Shown here one piece after another: positions 49,131-62,377 of a stretch of 64,000 nucleotides of DNA. The DNA comes from Sialis fuliginosa (Eukaryota; Arthropoda; Insecta; Megaloptera; Sialidae), in assembly GCA_961205875.1 (NCBI GenBank), contig OY540822.1, forward strand, positions 13,952,501 to 14,016,500, given 5' to 3'. The position numbers and the translations under genes are program-made. A model generated the notes under the pieces. The model searched no databases. It was not told the origin of the DNA and was given only the letters and a program-made list of their open reading frames with translations. How positions within the stretch are numbered: the stretch's first letter is position 1; each line of letters starts with the position of its first letter.

Positions 49131-50296
49131 ATAGTGTGATGATGCATTTTTATTTTTGTAATAGAAATTCTCCTCGACTACTATATTTTTTTAATACGTA
49201 TCTGACTTTTATTATCATTACTTTAAACAGTAATTTTTTTGTTCTTTTTACAAAATTAATTACAAAGACGGTAGATACAATGACGATTTCTTTAATGAAT
49301 AAAGAGGGGAGACGGGGCAATGGGGACCTTTATGATATTCACATTATCACACTTTATGTAAAAAAAATTATAACTGATACAATTATTATTTTTTTTAAAT
49401 TGGCATTTGTAAATGGAGTGTTAGGGGTAAAGGGGGCTTACCCATAATGTTTTTAACCTATGTTCAATAAATAAAATTCAAATAAAGCATTGACTTAATC
49501 CAGAAAACTAATGAATGTAACTATATCGATTTTCCCTGTTGCTTTGATTTCTCATAGATGGCGTATGCTTCCAATGAAAATTAACTTTTCCCGCAGAGCT
49601 GTTTATTAATTTCATTTACTTAAATTTTAAAACTGTTAATATTTATTTTAGTTGAGTACGTAAAAATTAAGAGATCAAAATATTTCTTTAAAAAATATCT
49701 GCCATGGGAGCCATGGGACTTCCTTTTACGTAATCTTGACAGTGAACAGTGTACGTGTTTCCAATTTTATTAAAAAATATTATACAGGATGATTTACAAC
49801 TAGTGTAAAAAAATTCAACAGTAGATCGAGATGTAATTTTAAGCAAAAAACTTTATGTGAACCTACGTCCGGAAATTCTTCCTGAGGGAGCTACAGTCTT
49901 TTATCCAAAATTAGTGTATTATTTGATACTGGAAATCGATAACATTTATTAATACTAAACCCTGTATCAAATTTCATAACTATAGCATAATGCGTTCTCT
50001 AGATCAGTGCTTCTTAAACTTTTTGATGTCGCGGCACCACTGCAACTCAAATTGATAACCCACGGCCCCCCTATTTTTTTTTTTTTGGAACCTAAGTTGA
50101 TTAAAAAAATTTATTTGTTTAATGTTCACTCCTGTACAACTGTAGTGCTATCTAGCCGTAAAAAAAGTATTAAGAATTCTCGCTAACAGTTTAAAATTTT
50201 TGATTAAAATAAAAAAAACAGTTGTAAAAATGTAATCATTTTAACATTTCAGCATTTTAACAAAATTTCATATTTTAAGCAAGTATGTACATACAT

Positions 50297-51329
50297 CAGT
50301 GGCGAGACGTGAAATTTTTAATAAGGGAAGCATATTTTGTCAATCCTCCCCCTCCTATTAACAAAAAAAACTAGTTATGAAACACTTTAAGTTCAAGCTT
50401 TTACTTTTTTAAATAAATTCTTATATATTTATATAGTAATTAAATGATTCTACGTCTTATTCTCTTGTATTTTAGTCGATAATTGTATGACGAGTTGAAG
50501 ATCATTGCAGGAAATTTCACTAAAAAATTTAGAATTTTTGATTTCGTTAAAAGTATGTTTATTGTATAGAAAATGACGTGAAAAGTTGTTTGTTTCAAAC
50601 CGCAGGTCTGTATCTCATACCGTTCTCGAGATATAGCTTCTCAAAGTTTCAGTTTTTTCAAATTTTTGGAGAAAAAAGGCCATAACTTTTGAACGCGTGG
50701 TCGGAATTGATTTTAGTTGACGGATTTGAAATCAGCGTGTCAAAATCTATATAATGACATGTATAATACTTCAAAATCCGACAAAAAAAATTTCGTCAAA
50801 AATCGACATTTTTTTAAGGTATACCCCTTTGAATTTTTTCGATTTTTCGCGAATTTTTTTTTTTCGAGTTTTAAGGTATTATACATGTTACTATATAGAT
50901 TTTGACACGCTGATTCCAAATCCGTCAACTAAAATCAATTCCGACCACTCGTTCAAAAGTTATGGCCTTTTTTCTCCAAAAATTTGAAAAAACTGAAACT
51001 TTGAGAGGCTATATCTCGAGAACGGTTTGAGATACAGACCTCCGGTTTGAAACAAACAACTTTTCACGCCATTTTCTATACTATAAACATACTTTTAACG
51101 AAATCAAAAATTCAAAATTTTTTAGTGATATTTCCTGCAGTGAACTTCAACTCGTCATACAAATATCGACTAAAAAACAAGAAAATAAGACGTAGAGGTA
51201 TTATAGTTTTATAATTGAGCGTGTAAATTAATATTAAATGCTATTTTTGGTTAAAATGTTTGAGTTGCGCATAAAAATGAATATTCTAATAATATTTTTA
51301 AATTATTTATTAACTGAAAACACATATTT
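50297..51329. mobile_element. Third copy of the CAGTGGCGAG hAT-like element, right end replaced
   Basis: Starts CAGTGGCGAGACGTGAAATT and carries a 746-bp palindrome (50450-51195) nearly identical to that at 27534-28279. The expected right terminus is missing; the sequence breaks into a different GC-rich hairpin at 51330. Confidence 0.85.
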
Positions 51330-51394
51330 GGGGGTGCGGGTCTTGAATTTTTCGGATCACAATCGTGACCCGAAAATTCAAGACCCGCACCCCC
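51330..51394. repeat. 65-bp GC-rich hairpin
   Basis: GGGGGTGCGGGTCTTGAATT is mirrored by AATTCAAGACCCGCACCCCC around a short loop. It stands out against about 70 % AT flanks and sits exactly where the 50297 element loses its right end. Confidence 0.85.
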
Positions 51395-51609
51395 ATATAC
51401 CCTAAATTCAACGCAAATGAACACAAAATATAATAAATTAAGAAAAACAGGGCAATTATGAATTATTTGAAATATAAAATATAAATAAATAATAGACATA
51501 AACTGCGGATTAAAAAATAAATACAAAATAATAAAAATCCATATCTGAATCCGAATACGTATCCGAAACCATATCCAAATCTGAAAATAAATAATACGTA
51601 TCTAAAAAT

Positions 51610-52320
51610 CGATAATCTAAAAAAACAAATTATGAATTATTCACTTTAAATGCTTATAAGAAAGCCAAATTGGTTTAAATACTACATAAACTATAAAAAT
51701 ACTTTTGTTTAAAACCTTATTTCCCATTATTGACTATTATTTCAGAATTTTAACCAAAAAAATAATATTTGTGTTGATAATACGAAAAAAAATTATTCTG
51801 AATTCATCTGTCAGATATAAAAACAAAAGAAGTATTTTATTGTTATAAATGACATAAATTAAAATATTTAGAACATATGTGGAACATACAAATGTAATGA
51901 AAATAACAATATTAGTACTTCATATGCTTACATATATGAAAAAATATGTAATAAAAACAAATCATTACATTTCAGTACTACGCCATTTTTTTTTAATTTT
52001 ATATTTTTCAGTAATAAATATTTTTTTCTCACAATTTAGTTCTGTATGCGTATAATTTTTTTATGAAACTTGTTGCTAAATATTTAAGTGACGTGTTGTG
52101 AAAATTTCAGCTTTTTCTCGATGAGAACCATATGTTTTATTGGACTTTAACCGTACATACACATGTTAATTTATAAAAATAATAACTTCGAAACTATGTT
52201 GTAAAACCTTTTGAAATTTTGTGTGGGTACTTAATATTTATAAAGGAGTAACTTCTCCAAATTTCAACTATTTCTCGTTGAAATTAGATACCTGCCATAC
52301 ATCCTTGGTCAAATAAAAAA
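51610..52320. repeat. About 700-bp dispersed repeat, inverted copy at 63055-63750
   Basis: The block shares landmark words with 63055-63750 on the opposite strand: ACATATGTGGAACATACAAA, TACTACGCCATTTTTTT, CACAATTTAGTTCTGTATG and AATTAGATACCTGCCATACA. The 63-kb copy is part of a longer element with its own terminal repeats. Confidence 0.8.
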
Positions 52321-52733
52321 TAAGAAATTTGAATCTTTACAATATATATGCCCGGTATTATCAATCAATTTAAAACTCCTTTAACCTAAATTTTGTTTAT
52401 TACAAACGTGATTTAAATGAATATTAAGGCTCTCAATGAAAAATGTTGTAAAAACATAGTGTAGAAAATTAAAAACTCGTTTGATTAAATATATTACGCT
52501 TGGTTCTGTTATATAATATAATAATGTGACAGTTAGTTAAAGGAGAATTTAGTTAAACTTGATAATACTAGGAAAATAATGAAAACAATAGATTTTCAAC
52601 ATTATCGATATTTTTTAATTAGCCATACATCCTTGGTCAAATAAAAAAAAAGAAATTTGAATCTTTACAATATATACCTAGGAAAATAAAGAAAACAATA
52701 GATTTTCAACATTATCGATATTTTTTAATTAGC
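52294..52733. repeat. Short direct duplications around a CCGGTATTATC MITE remnant
   Basis: GCCATACATCCTTGGTCAAA occurs at about 52294 and 52622, and AAAACAATAGATTTTCAACA at about 52580 and 52690. The two words form a partial tandem of about 110 bp. Between the first pair lies a block bounded by CCCGGTATTATCAATCAATT and AACTTGATAATACTAGG, a possible relative of the 2990-3260 MITE. Confidence 0.65.
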
Positions 52734-53420
52734 GTCAATCTATTGTCAGGTAATAATGGCAGCCTGAAGTAATTACAGCTTGACCATACAAACTGATATG
52801 AGCAACATGTCTACTAATTTTGCACTGCATGAACACATACAATATGAACAGTATAGCTGGAATATGTCCATTGCACGCTTCAGTGTCTGCATATCCTGCA
52901 TACAATGGGTATAGTGGGTAGTGGGTAGTTGGTAGTCCGCAGTACATACCTGTGCACCGAGTATGTATTAGTATAGGTAATGCCATTGTAGAGATATTAA
53001 ACCGTGGTTTTAAATATTGATCCTTGTGGTAGGTACTATGTATCACATTATTCTAAACCTTCTTTAATACATGCATGTTCATAATCCTGCAAGACTAAGC
53101 TAATGTATGGTAGGGAAGAATTTAATGTACTATTTAACTGTCGTAATTTTTAAATTTATTATTATTAATTAACCCTTTACATGTTGTATAAGAGGTTTTC
53201 TCGATTTACTAAATTTACAATGCCGCATAATTTAAGTATGACATTTTGCTTCCTTACAATATCGAAGATACGAGAAGCTTTGTGATCGTTTTAAAATGAG
53301 ACAAAAAAATTGATCTTTCTTTTGTTTCAGGTCTGTCTGTCTGTCCTTGTCACACGCATAACTAGTTGCGTAGTAATAGAGCCAGAAAAAAATACGTATA
53401 CATATAAAATAAACTTTTTT

Positions 53421-53630
53421 TAAAACCGACTAAAAAGCTGAAAATAAAATTCAGTTAGACTCTTTTCGTACTAAATATTGCATTTAAAAAAAAGTTGATT
53501 TTGTTCATACTAGAAGAGTTTTTAAAAATGTCTCTTCTAGTATGAACAAAATCAACTTTTTTTTTAAATGCAATATTTAGTACGAAAAGAGTCTAACTGA
53601 ATTTTATTTCCAGCTTTTTAGTCGGTTTTT
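53421..53630. repeat. 210-bp palindrome
   Basis: AAAACCGACTAAAAAGCTG at the left is mirrored by CAGCTTTTTAGTCGGTTTT at the right, with arms including AGACTCTTTTCGTACTAAAT. A single arm of the same sequence is inside the nested MITE at 16947-17322. Confidence 0.9.
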
Positions 53631-54311
53631 AAAAGGCAAATTGTTTTTAAAAAAAGTTTTTTTTATATTTTTATTTTTGAGTTTTTACTTATACATATAT
53701 AAAGAAAAAATTCAGAATAGTTCATGTAAATATACCTACTTGTTCTGTCCTGAATCTTTACCAACAAATAACCATTTTTTGGCTTGAGGACGTTCTCATT
53801 TAAAAATCATCAAAATCGTGTGTAAGGGGGAGGCGCGACATCCCAAAATATTTATTTTTTCAAGATATCTCAAGAACAACACATGTGACGTGAAAATTTT
53901 ATAGAATATTTTTTGAAATAACAACTGAAATAAAAATAAATAATGATATTTTTACAATTTATAAAAAAAAATATTTTTTCACTTCACTTTATTTGGTACT
54001 TGGAAAATTAAAAAAATCCTTAGGTATGTAGCCCACTTCTTTCTTTACAAAACAATTTTTTGTTGCGTTACAGTTCGTTAATACTTTATTATATGGAATT
54101 AATATTAGCGAGAAAAATAAAATTTCATTGTTTATATCATTTCCTAGAAATATTTTTTGATGCCACCGCTTGTGGGTTTAATGTAAAAAATCATTTTAAT
54201 AAATTTCCAAGAAAAGAACAAATCAGAAGAAATTTCGAAGAGGTACAAAATCAGCATAAGATAATAGTCGGCAGAAATTTATTTAAATATTACAAAATTG
54301 TATTTTCCTTC

Positions 54312-54420
54312 TATTCCGAAGGTCTTGGGTTCGAATCCCTATCCCGGCGTTGTTTAGTACATAAACGACCTTATATTTTGCCTGGCCTGAGCCTCGTATT
54401 GCCTTCGAAAAGCCCATGAT
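54312..54420 (+). repeat. Possible tRNA-derived SINE fragment
   Basis: GGGTTCGAATCCCTATCCC matches a tRNA T-arm/B box, but no A box or full cloverleaf is recognisable upstream. A degenerate SINE is the simplest reading; confidence is low. Confidence 0.3.
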
Positions 54421-54633
54421 CGCGTGTATAGTATACCGGGTGTTCAAAAAAAACGTTACGTTTAATTTTTATTTCGAAAATTAAGCTGTTTACAAAAAAT
54501 CTTTTCAGACATAAATTATTTAAAATAAAATAAATATTGCGTCTTAATTTTCGAAATAAAAATTCATATCTTATTATTTTGAACATAAAGTCTCGGATCC
54601 AGAAATGTTTATTATTTTTTCTTAAGACAAAAC

Positions 54634-55070
54634 TAAGGTATTAGCACCAGTCTTGGATCATATCCCAGTGTTGAATACTTTTTTAATTCAATGTACTAAA
54701 TTAATAATATTTGTTGATATTTGATTATTACCATTACTGAATCATAATCTATTGACACTTAACTGTAAAATAGTTTAATTTGATGACAACCGGCCAATGG
54801 TTGTCAGAATGGTGGACATTTAAACTAATTATTATATTTGTTTCAAATTTTACGATTCTTTATTTTATAACTTTTGTATTATTAGCAAGTGTTCATGACT
54901 GGGTGCCCATTATTGGTTTTACTTTATCCTTTGGAGAAAAAACATAAACATAATAAAAGTCTATAAATAAAAAAAAAACTATATTTGCGTAATTGATTTA
55001 ATAAAAAACTACTTATTTTGTAAGTAACGTGAGTTCATGAGAGTTACAAAAAAGAAGGCCATCATTACCC
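54634..55070. mobile_element. Mariner-like MITE copy, inverted, one end decayed
   Basis: Begins TAAGGTATTAGCACCAGTCT and contains the reverse complements of the family landmarks (GGTGGACATTTAAACTAATT, GAGTTCATGAGAG). The distal end fades near GAAGGCCATCATTACC. Confidence 0.7.
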
Positions 55071-55799
55071 AAAAAAGTATACTTAGCTGTTAAAGCGTCC
55101 AATACGAATTCATGTTTTGATTTTTACTCGTATATAATCGAGATCTATAATTTGAGACCAAAATAAGCTGCTCTGATTTTAAATTTACGCTAGCGCACAA
55201 AATTGACCTCTGCGTGTTACGTTATCAAGTTTCTGAAATGCCCACCCAGTATCTGGAGTAAAACATTAGACGTTATTTACGTCAAAAATAAGGAAGCATT
55301 ATTTAAATTAATTTTGAGGTATTTTTCTTTTTTTGCCTGTAATAATAGCCACGAGTAGAGATCTTGCTACCAACAATCAGTACAGAAGTCTGTTGTATTG
55401 TATTTATCAAAGAACGGTGTTTAGTCCCACTCAATCCAGGAATTGTATTGTACGTTGAAATACAGATGTATACAATACATAATATAGGTATAAACAGGAA
55501 TATTGATTTTGGTAATATAATATTTTCTAACCCAGTTATCAATCTGAATTCATATAACAAGTATCAAGGCCAATAATTAATTATGCTTTTAACGGGCAGT
55601 AGTGGATGTACGTATAGTATTAAAATTGAAATTCTTTCCAGTCCAATTATTTGTATGAATGCATATCACATGTATTGAGTTTGAGCTTTTACATTTAATG
55701 GAAAGAGGATAATACAAAAAAATGCGCCGATGCGATTGTTTGCTGCAGTGTTGAATCAAGTAGGATTTACAGGATAAAATATATTAATGCACTTTTTTT

Positions 55800-57690
55800 T
55801 TAAATTAAAAAACTGTCCGATGAAAGCGTCACTCGAGGGTTAATAATATTTACATTTATTACCTGACGAAATGTAAACTTCAAAAATTGACATCAGTAAA
55901 CATCCGTGTCCGGTTTAGTGATGATTTTCAAAAATAGAAGGTGCACATCTAGAGTATAAAATAACCTTAAGTTTGAAATTTCATATCTGTAAGTCTTACC
56001 GTTTTGGCTGTAGAGCGTTCACAGACACACACACATACACACAGACGTCATTGAGATAATGGTCGTACGTGATTCAGGGACCGTCAAGACATGTAATTCC
56101 GTTAAAATCTCGAGTTCGAATTTTTTCATGATCACTATACTTTATTTCTACAGTACATTTCATGTATGTATAAAAAAGTAAAAATATACAAAAAATGAAT
56201 ACTAACATTTTCTTCAATTTTGTTTTTAATTCGCTCTGTATCAAAAATATTTGGTTATAAGATCGTTTTCAAAAATATGAATTTTAATCCTAAATATAAA
56301 ATTTCATCCTTCTATTATTTGTCGCTTTCGAGTTACAGCGATTACAGACTGACAGACAGACACACAATAGTCAGAATGGATATCGGTTTTATAATATTTA
56401 CTAATTTATACAATATTTATTTCATACAGTAAAAATAAAAAATACGGTTCTGTAACAACTTCACCTATGAACTTGAAACGCAATTTGTAATTAAATATAT
56501 GCATGTTATTTAATTGAATTTGAATGGCATAGTTTCAATAATAAATGAAATATGTATATTGTTTGTTTTAAGCCGTATGAACTAAATAAAAGACAAAAGA
56601 ATGTAAAATTTTAGTATTATTTACTACTGAACCGATTTTAATAGGACTCTCATTGTTGTTTCACGACAGGTCCATTTTTTAATAAAAATATGTAAAATTT
56701 AGAGTAACCATTCGCGTGGGAATTCATAGATTTTATTGCGGTCTATAAAATAAATCGGGCTAATTCGTACCAGAGCTTGTTATGAAAAAATTCCATGTTA
56801 ATATGTATATGTTACGAACTATGTAACTACGTACATATGTATATTATTGCGATCAGAAGTAATATCCGCACGTAACTTCCGTAATTGAAAAATAAGTTGA
56901 ATATCTACGGAAATAGGCATTGATTGCATATAACCATAGTCTGCATAGATGTAGTTATATTATATGTACATACATACATGATTGTTAATTGAACTTCATT
57001 AGTTATATTATGTAACAATTGATTAAGTTCAAATTACAAATAATAAATTATGGACTAAAAATACAGAGCTGGTAGATCCAGCCAAAGTCCCAAAACACTC
57101 CCAATATTATATTATTGATAATTATTTTTAAATCGAACTTGATGTAAAAAATATATTAAGAAAAAATTAAAAAATTGTCACTCGAGGGTTAATAATATTT
57201 ACATTTATTACTTGACGAAATGTAAATTAAAATTATTGTTTTTTAAACGAATTATCTTCATTTAAAAAAGCTGTCATGGGATTTCCTTATGAAAAAAAAT
57301 ATACAAAAAATAAATACTAACATTCTTTTAAATTTTGTTTTTAATTCGCTTTGTATCAAAAATATTTGGTTATAAGATCGTTTTTAAAAAGTATGAATTT
57401 TAATCCTAAATATAAAATTTCACCCTTCTATTATTTGTCGCTTTCGAGTTACAGGAATGGATATCGGCTTAATAATATTTACTAATTATATATAATATTT
57501 ATTTCATATAAATGGGCGTATAAAACAGTAAAAAAAAAAAAATACGGGTCTGTAACAACCTCACCTGTGAACTTGAAACGTAATTTTTAATTAAATATAA
57601 TGCATATTAATAAATGTTATTTAATTGAATTTAAATTGAATAGTTTTAATAATAATTGAAATACCTATATTGTTTGTTTTAATATTCTAT
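55800..57690. repeat. Repeat block with internal partial duplication
   Basis: CACTCGAGGGTTAATAATAT and following sequence at about 55838 recur at about 57180. The 56187-56560 segment (TATTTGGTTATAAGATCG, TTATTTGTCGCTTTCGAGTT) recurs at about 57298-57680. The segment 56610-57130 also recurs at 60340-61465. No coding potential is recognisable. Confidence 0.75.
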
Positions 57691-58074
57691 TTAATTGATA
57701 TTTTTTCAAAAATAAAAATAAAAATTGCCCTACTTTAAACCGTTATTTGGATTTTTTTTTTTTTTTTACAATATTATAAAAAATTTCAGCTAATATTTTG
57801 AGATATATTTTTTTTAAATAAAAAAAAAAAATGGTAAGTCATATCTCGAAGACAATTTTTAGGTTATGAAATTTTTATAATCATATTTCGTATATATATC
57901 TAATTTTATGACGATCAAAACATTTAAAAAAAATACTACATATAAGAAAGTAAAAAATTGTGATGCATATTCTAAATTAAGCTCAAAAATCAATAAATAC
58001 GAAATATTTCTCTCACAAATTTTGATACTAGTTTTAAATAGGTACTTCCAAAATTTGTTTTTTTTGATGATAAG

Positions 58075-58365
58075 TAGAGATTGGAAAAATAGTTTTTCAA
58101 CTATTGCGTAAAAATGCATTTATTGTAATTTTTATTGCATATCTCCACCGTTCTCAGAAAACTGGTTTGATTGAACACAATTTGAAATCAACTATTTGCA
58201 ACAACCTTTACAACTATTTTAGAACTATTTGTGACACGTTTTACTGCTTCGTTTGCTCTAATTATTATTAAATCATAAAAAAAACTATTTACCAACTATT
58301 TTCCGGAAAAAAAATCAACTAGTAACTATGTCATTGAAAATAACAAACTATTTTTCCAATCTCTA
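58075..58365. mobile_element. hAT-like MITE with TAGAGATTGGAAAAATAG ends
   Basis: TAGAGATTGGAAAAATAGTT and its inverse AACTATTTTTCCAATCTCTA (with small differences) bound a 291-bp non-coding block full of AACTATTT words. The target duplication is unclear. Confidence 0.75.
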
Positions 58366-60339
58366 GTGAAAAAACATTCTACCTTTCCTGATATTGAAAA
58401 ATATTTACAATAAAGTTAAAATAATCGATTTGCACTCAAGGTCAATTGTTGTTTATTTCCCGGGAAAATTAATTGGATCTCCATAGATAAATTCTGTATG
58501 AAGCGAGTAAAAATTAAAAAATCCGTTTTTATGTATTAAAACGTATACTCCACCTGTGAACTTGAAACGTCATTTTTAATTAAATCTGATGCATATTAAT
58601 ACATACGATTTAATTGAAAAATCAAATGATGAATTCTCGACAGAATAGTTTTCACAATAATTAAATTACATTGTTTTTTTAATGATCTATTTTTTTTTAT
58701 ACTGTTCATATTTTTGAGATATAACCTTAAACCTATAGTTTTACAAAATTTAAGATAACACAGTTTAGCGTGTTATGGTATATTTTTTTATCAATTAAAA
58801 AATTACCGAATTCGACATGCAAATTTAAAAAATCTCCACAAAATTAAAACCAACTAAATTAATTAAAAAAACTAAAATTTTATCAGGCAATTTCTCGAAA
58901 GCAATTAATTTTCTATAAAATAAAAATTGCTTTATTTTTGAAAAAATATATGATTATTTTTTCTCGAGTTAATATAATGCCAAAATGAAAATCTTTAAGT
59001 AATTAATTAATCTTCTGGGAATAATTATAAATCGATATAAATTTTTTCCTATATACAAAATCATTATTTTAAAGAAAATATTATTTTTTCTACAAATTTG
59101 AAATACACGCGAACGAAGCCGCGTAAAAATTATAATATAATAATTAAATTATATAACTCCCCCCCACCCCCCACCCTAAAAAAAAATAATATATATTATG
59201 AAGTTTAGGGGTATAATTATAAAAGACATTTTAGTAATTTATCTACCACAACCACAAATGCAGAACTATAATTATTCAATAGAATTATTGCTAGAATAAC
59301 AGTCATCTAGAAGCGTAGACCACATATTTGCATACATAAATAGAATCTCATGTAGGTGCTGGTAAATTCAGTGAATACAGTTGATTACACACTAATAAGA
59401 TTGGCATTAGCTAGCTCTTGATTTTGACCTAGATAAACGTATGCTCGCATGTTTTACACCTCCAGGCAAACGCTACAACGTTTAGAAGTTCTAGGTCAAG
59501 CTCAGGGGGGTGGATTCCACCCATTTTGCTATATAGACGTATATTTCTACACATACCAACCTAATGGACATCATATGTACCAGTGCATAATATACTGTAT
59601 GCATGTGCACATTCCAACATTAATATGTTAGTAACTCGAATACCTTCTATACAATACATATACGTATATGAAAAGTCACTCATGTTAAACAGTCACGGAT
59701 TCAGTTATATATTTTATTTATTTAATAATAACAACTCAATTGTTTAAACGTTAGAATTTAAATAATTTTGTTGTTATTATTATTTTATTTAACGTCACTA
59801 CTATTATATTTTTTACGCGGATTTGAAATAAATTGTTGGGTATCAATCAAGGAATTTTTTTACACGTAAAAATTTTGTTATTATTAAAATCTTCGTTTAA
59901 CAAGATTTCACAAACGGTGCTGAGTTGTATTTTCAGATAGTGACGATAATTCTAATAAAAAAATATTGTGAATTTAAAATAGACTTATTTTATTTTATGT
60001 TTTTTAGGCATTCTTTTTTATGCGATTGTCGAATTATTTTAATTGATTGATTAAGTTTTAGTATCCTTAGTTTTACAATTCAATATCTTTGTAGTGGAAC
60101 GTATCTACCGCGTAAAAAGAGACCCTACTGTATTTATTATAATTTAAGTAAACGTTACAATGTTATCTACTCTGCTCACCCCAGGACATATTCGAATCTA
60201 TTAATATTATAATCTAGCTGATTGTTAAATGTACAATGTTATACACTAATGTATAAACCCAAAAAAATTTTAGTTATAAATGCAATTTCATTAACAAAAA
60301 TACTTTTTGGTGGAAGAGACAAAAAGATATTACATTTTG

Positions 60340-61465
60340 ACATTATTTATGTTAACTACTGAGCCGATTTTGATAGGACTCTCATTGTTTTACGACAGGT
60401 CCATTTTTTAATAAAAATATGTAAAATTTAGAGTAACCATTCGCGTGGGAATTCATAGATTTTATTGCAGTCTATAAAATAAATCGGGCTAATTCGTACC
60501 AGAGCTTGTTAACGTAGTTCCAGCGTGGTATAGTATAATCAGACAATTTACTATAGATAAAAATTTAGAAGCCTCGGCACACAGACATTCACACATACAA
60601 TTACATATGGTTAGTTTCAGTGATCTGGCAACGTTGCTCTGAGTGTTTATGTATTTTTGTTTATGGTCTCAGTATGTACAAATAGTATCGCGTTTTTATT
60701 CTACACTATTTCAGAGAGCGTTGCGCACAGCGTTGCCAGATCACTATAATCTGTTGAGTGAACAGGTTGGAAATGGATCGAAAATTAATTTTTTTAATTA
60801 TTACATCTTGATAATAAAACGGCGAGGTGCTATTTTTATTTTTTTAACTTATTCGAAAATCATTTCTCAACACTCTCCTAGTTTTTTTTCCAATTCTGTC
60901 GAGTGAATTTTTTAATATAATAAAAAATAGTTGGAGAGACCGGACATTTTACATGCTTTAAATGGGACATGACCCTCAAAATCGCGAACTTTGTCTTTAA
61001 ATATCTCGCGATCTAAACGGCCAAAAATTATGAAATTTTAGGAATTCATAAATAAAGTTGTTATAAACCCGAGAAAAAAAATTCGGCCAAATCTGTCGAA
61101 AAGTGATTTCATGCTGGAACTACCTTAAGAAAAAAATATGTATATGTATGTTACGAACTATGTAGCTACGTACATATATTATTGCGATCAGAAGTAATAT
61201 CCGCACATAACTTCCGTAATTGAAAAATAAGTTGAATATCTACGGAAATAGGCATTGATTGCATATAATATAGTCTGCATCGACGTAGTTATATTATATG
61301 TACATACATGATTGTTAATTGAACTTCATTAGTTTTGTTATGTAACAATTCATTAAGTTCAAATTACAAATAATAAATTATAGGCTAAAAATAGAGAGCT
61401 GGTAGATCCAGCCAAAGTCCCAGAACACTCCGAATATTATATTATTGATAATTATTTTAAATTGA
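60340..61465. repeat. Second copy of the 56610-57130 repeat, split by an insertion
   Basis: The sequence from TAGGACTCTCATTG through AATCGGGCTAATTCGTACCA, and from ATGTTACGAACTATGT through GATCCAGCCAAAGTCCC, matches 56610-57130. The interruption is the TTAA-flanked element at 60513-61124. Confidence 0.85.
60513..61124. mobile_element. piggyBac-like MITE (TTAA duplication), 612 bp
   Basis: Ends CGTAGTTCCAGC and GCTGGAACTACC are inverted repeats and lie directly inside TTAA at 60509-60512 and 61125-61128, as expected for piggyBac-type insertion. It contains a smaller inverted-repeat unit at about 60618-60746 (CAGTGATCTGGCAACG ... CGTTGCCAGATCACT). The empty site is essentially preserved in the other repeat copy near 56790. 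Confidence 0.85.
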
Positions 61466-61630
61466 ATTTGATATATATTTTTCAATAAAGGTCAAACATT
61501 TTTTTTTAATAAACTTGATTTTATTCTTTCCATAGAAACTATCTGTCGTTCTAATTGCAAATTCCTAACATATTTTACTTCTTTAATAGTTATGCAGTTG
61601 TTATTAACTGGATACCGGGTTATTCAAATG

Positions 61631-61947
61631 CAGTGGCGTCAAAAGTTGTAGGGAATTTCCACTACCATCTTATATGTTAAACAAATAAAGCCTATTTAAC
61701 TCTTTTTTGTTATTTAAAGCTTCCAGGGGATAAAATATGTAAAAAATACAATGAAGGGATTGATAATCATCCAATTTATTTTAAAAAAATGGAGACTATT
61801 GATTTTTTTCTGTCGTTAAAAGTTTACAGGGGGTGACACCCACTTAATGTGTAAAAAATTAAAACCTAATGACTTATTTTTTTGTGGGAGGGGGGTTGAA
61901 ACTTACTATTTCCCCCTCGTGTGTCGCCCTCCTTAGCGACGCCACTG
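61631..61947. mobile_element. hAT-like MITE, 317 bp (CAGTGGCGTC ends)
   Basis: CAGTGGCGTC at the left and GCGACGCCACTG at the right are inverted repeats. The flanks TTCAAATG and TTCATTCA agree only in part. Non-coding. Confidence 0.7.
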
Positions 61948-62244
61948 TTCATTCATATGTTCGCTTTTGATCTGTTAGAGAAAATTAATATTCTATTTTT
62001 TATTACGTATATACGTAATATCCAACCATATTTTTTATACAGGGTGTGACATACAACATTGTTACTTTAAATTGATATGAAAAATATATAATAGTCAAAT
62101 ATGGTTTTGAGGTTTTTAAAAAGTGGACATCTGATAAAAACCCAAAAAAAATATTTGGAGTAATCACAACAAAGTTACTTTATCTACAAGCGAGAATATC
62201 ATTACTTTTTATACAAGTCTTGAGGCTTCCGCAGTAATCTTGAT

Positions 62245-62377
62245 ATGGATCTTGGCTTCTGGGTGTAAAAGTGCACTTTTAGAAGAGCCCTGAAGATGTC
62301 CACTGCAATGTGTGACGAAACGTTGGCCGATAACACGACCAAACCGATGCGGCTTACACCCAGAAGCCAAGATCCAT
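62245..62377. repeat. Inverted-repeat unit enclosing a hammerhead-like motif
   Basis: ATGGATCTTGGCTTCTGGGT at the left is mirrored by ACCCAGAAGCCAAGATCCAT at the right (24-bp arms). Inside, CTGAAGATGTC ... GTGTGACGAAACGTTGG (62290-62322) resembles the CTGANGATG...CGAAACG word typical of Penelope-like element termini. A fragment of the arm is at 19291-19309. Confidence 0.6.

Noticed and set aside
54060-54419. 119-codon frame on the plus strand
   Set aside because: It runs through a tRNA B-box-like word and repeat DNA; no protein similarity is recognised and there is no intron or start context support.
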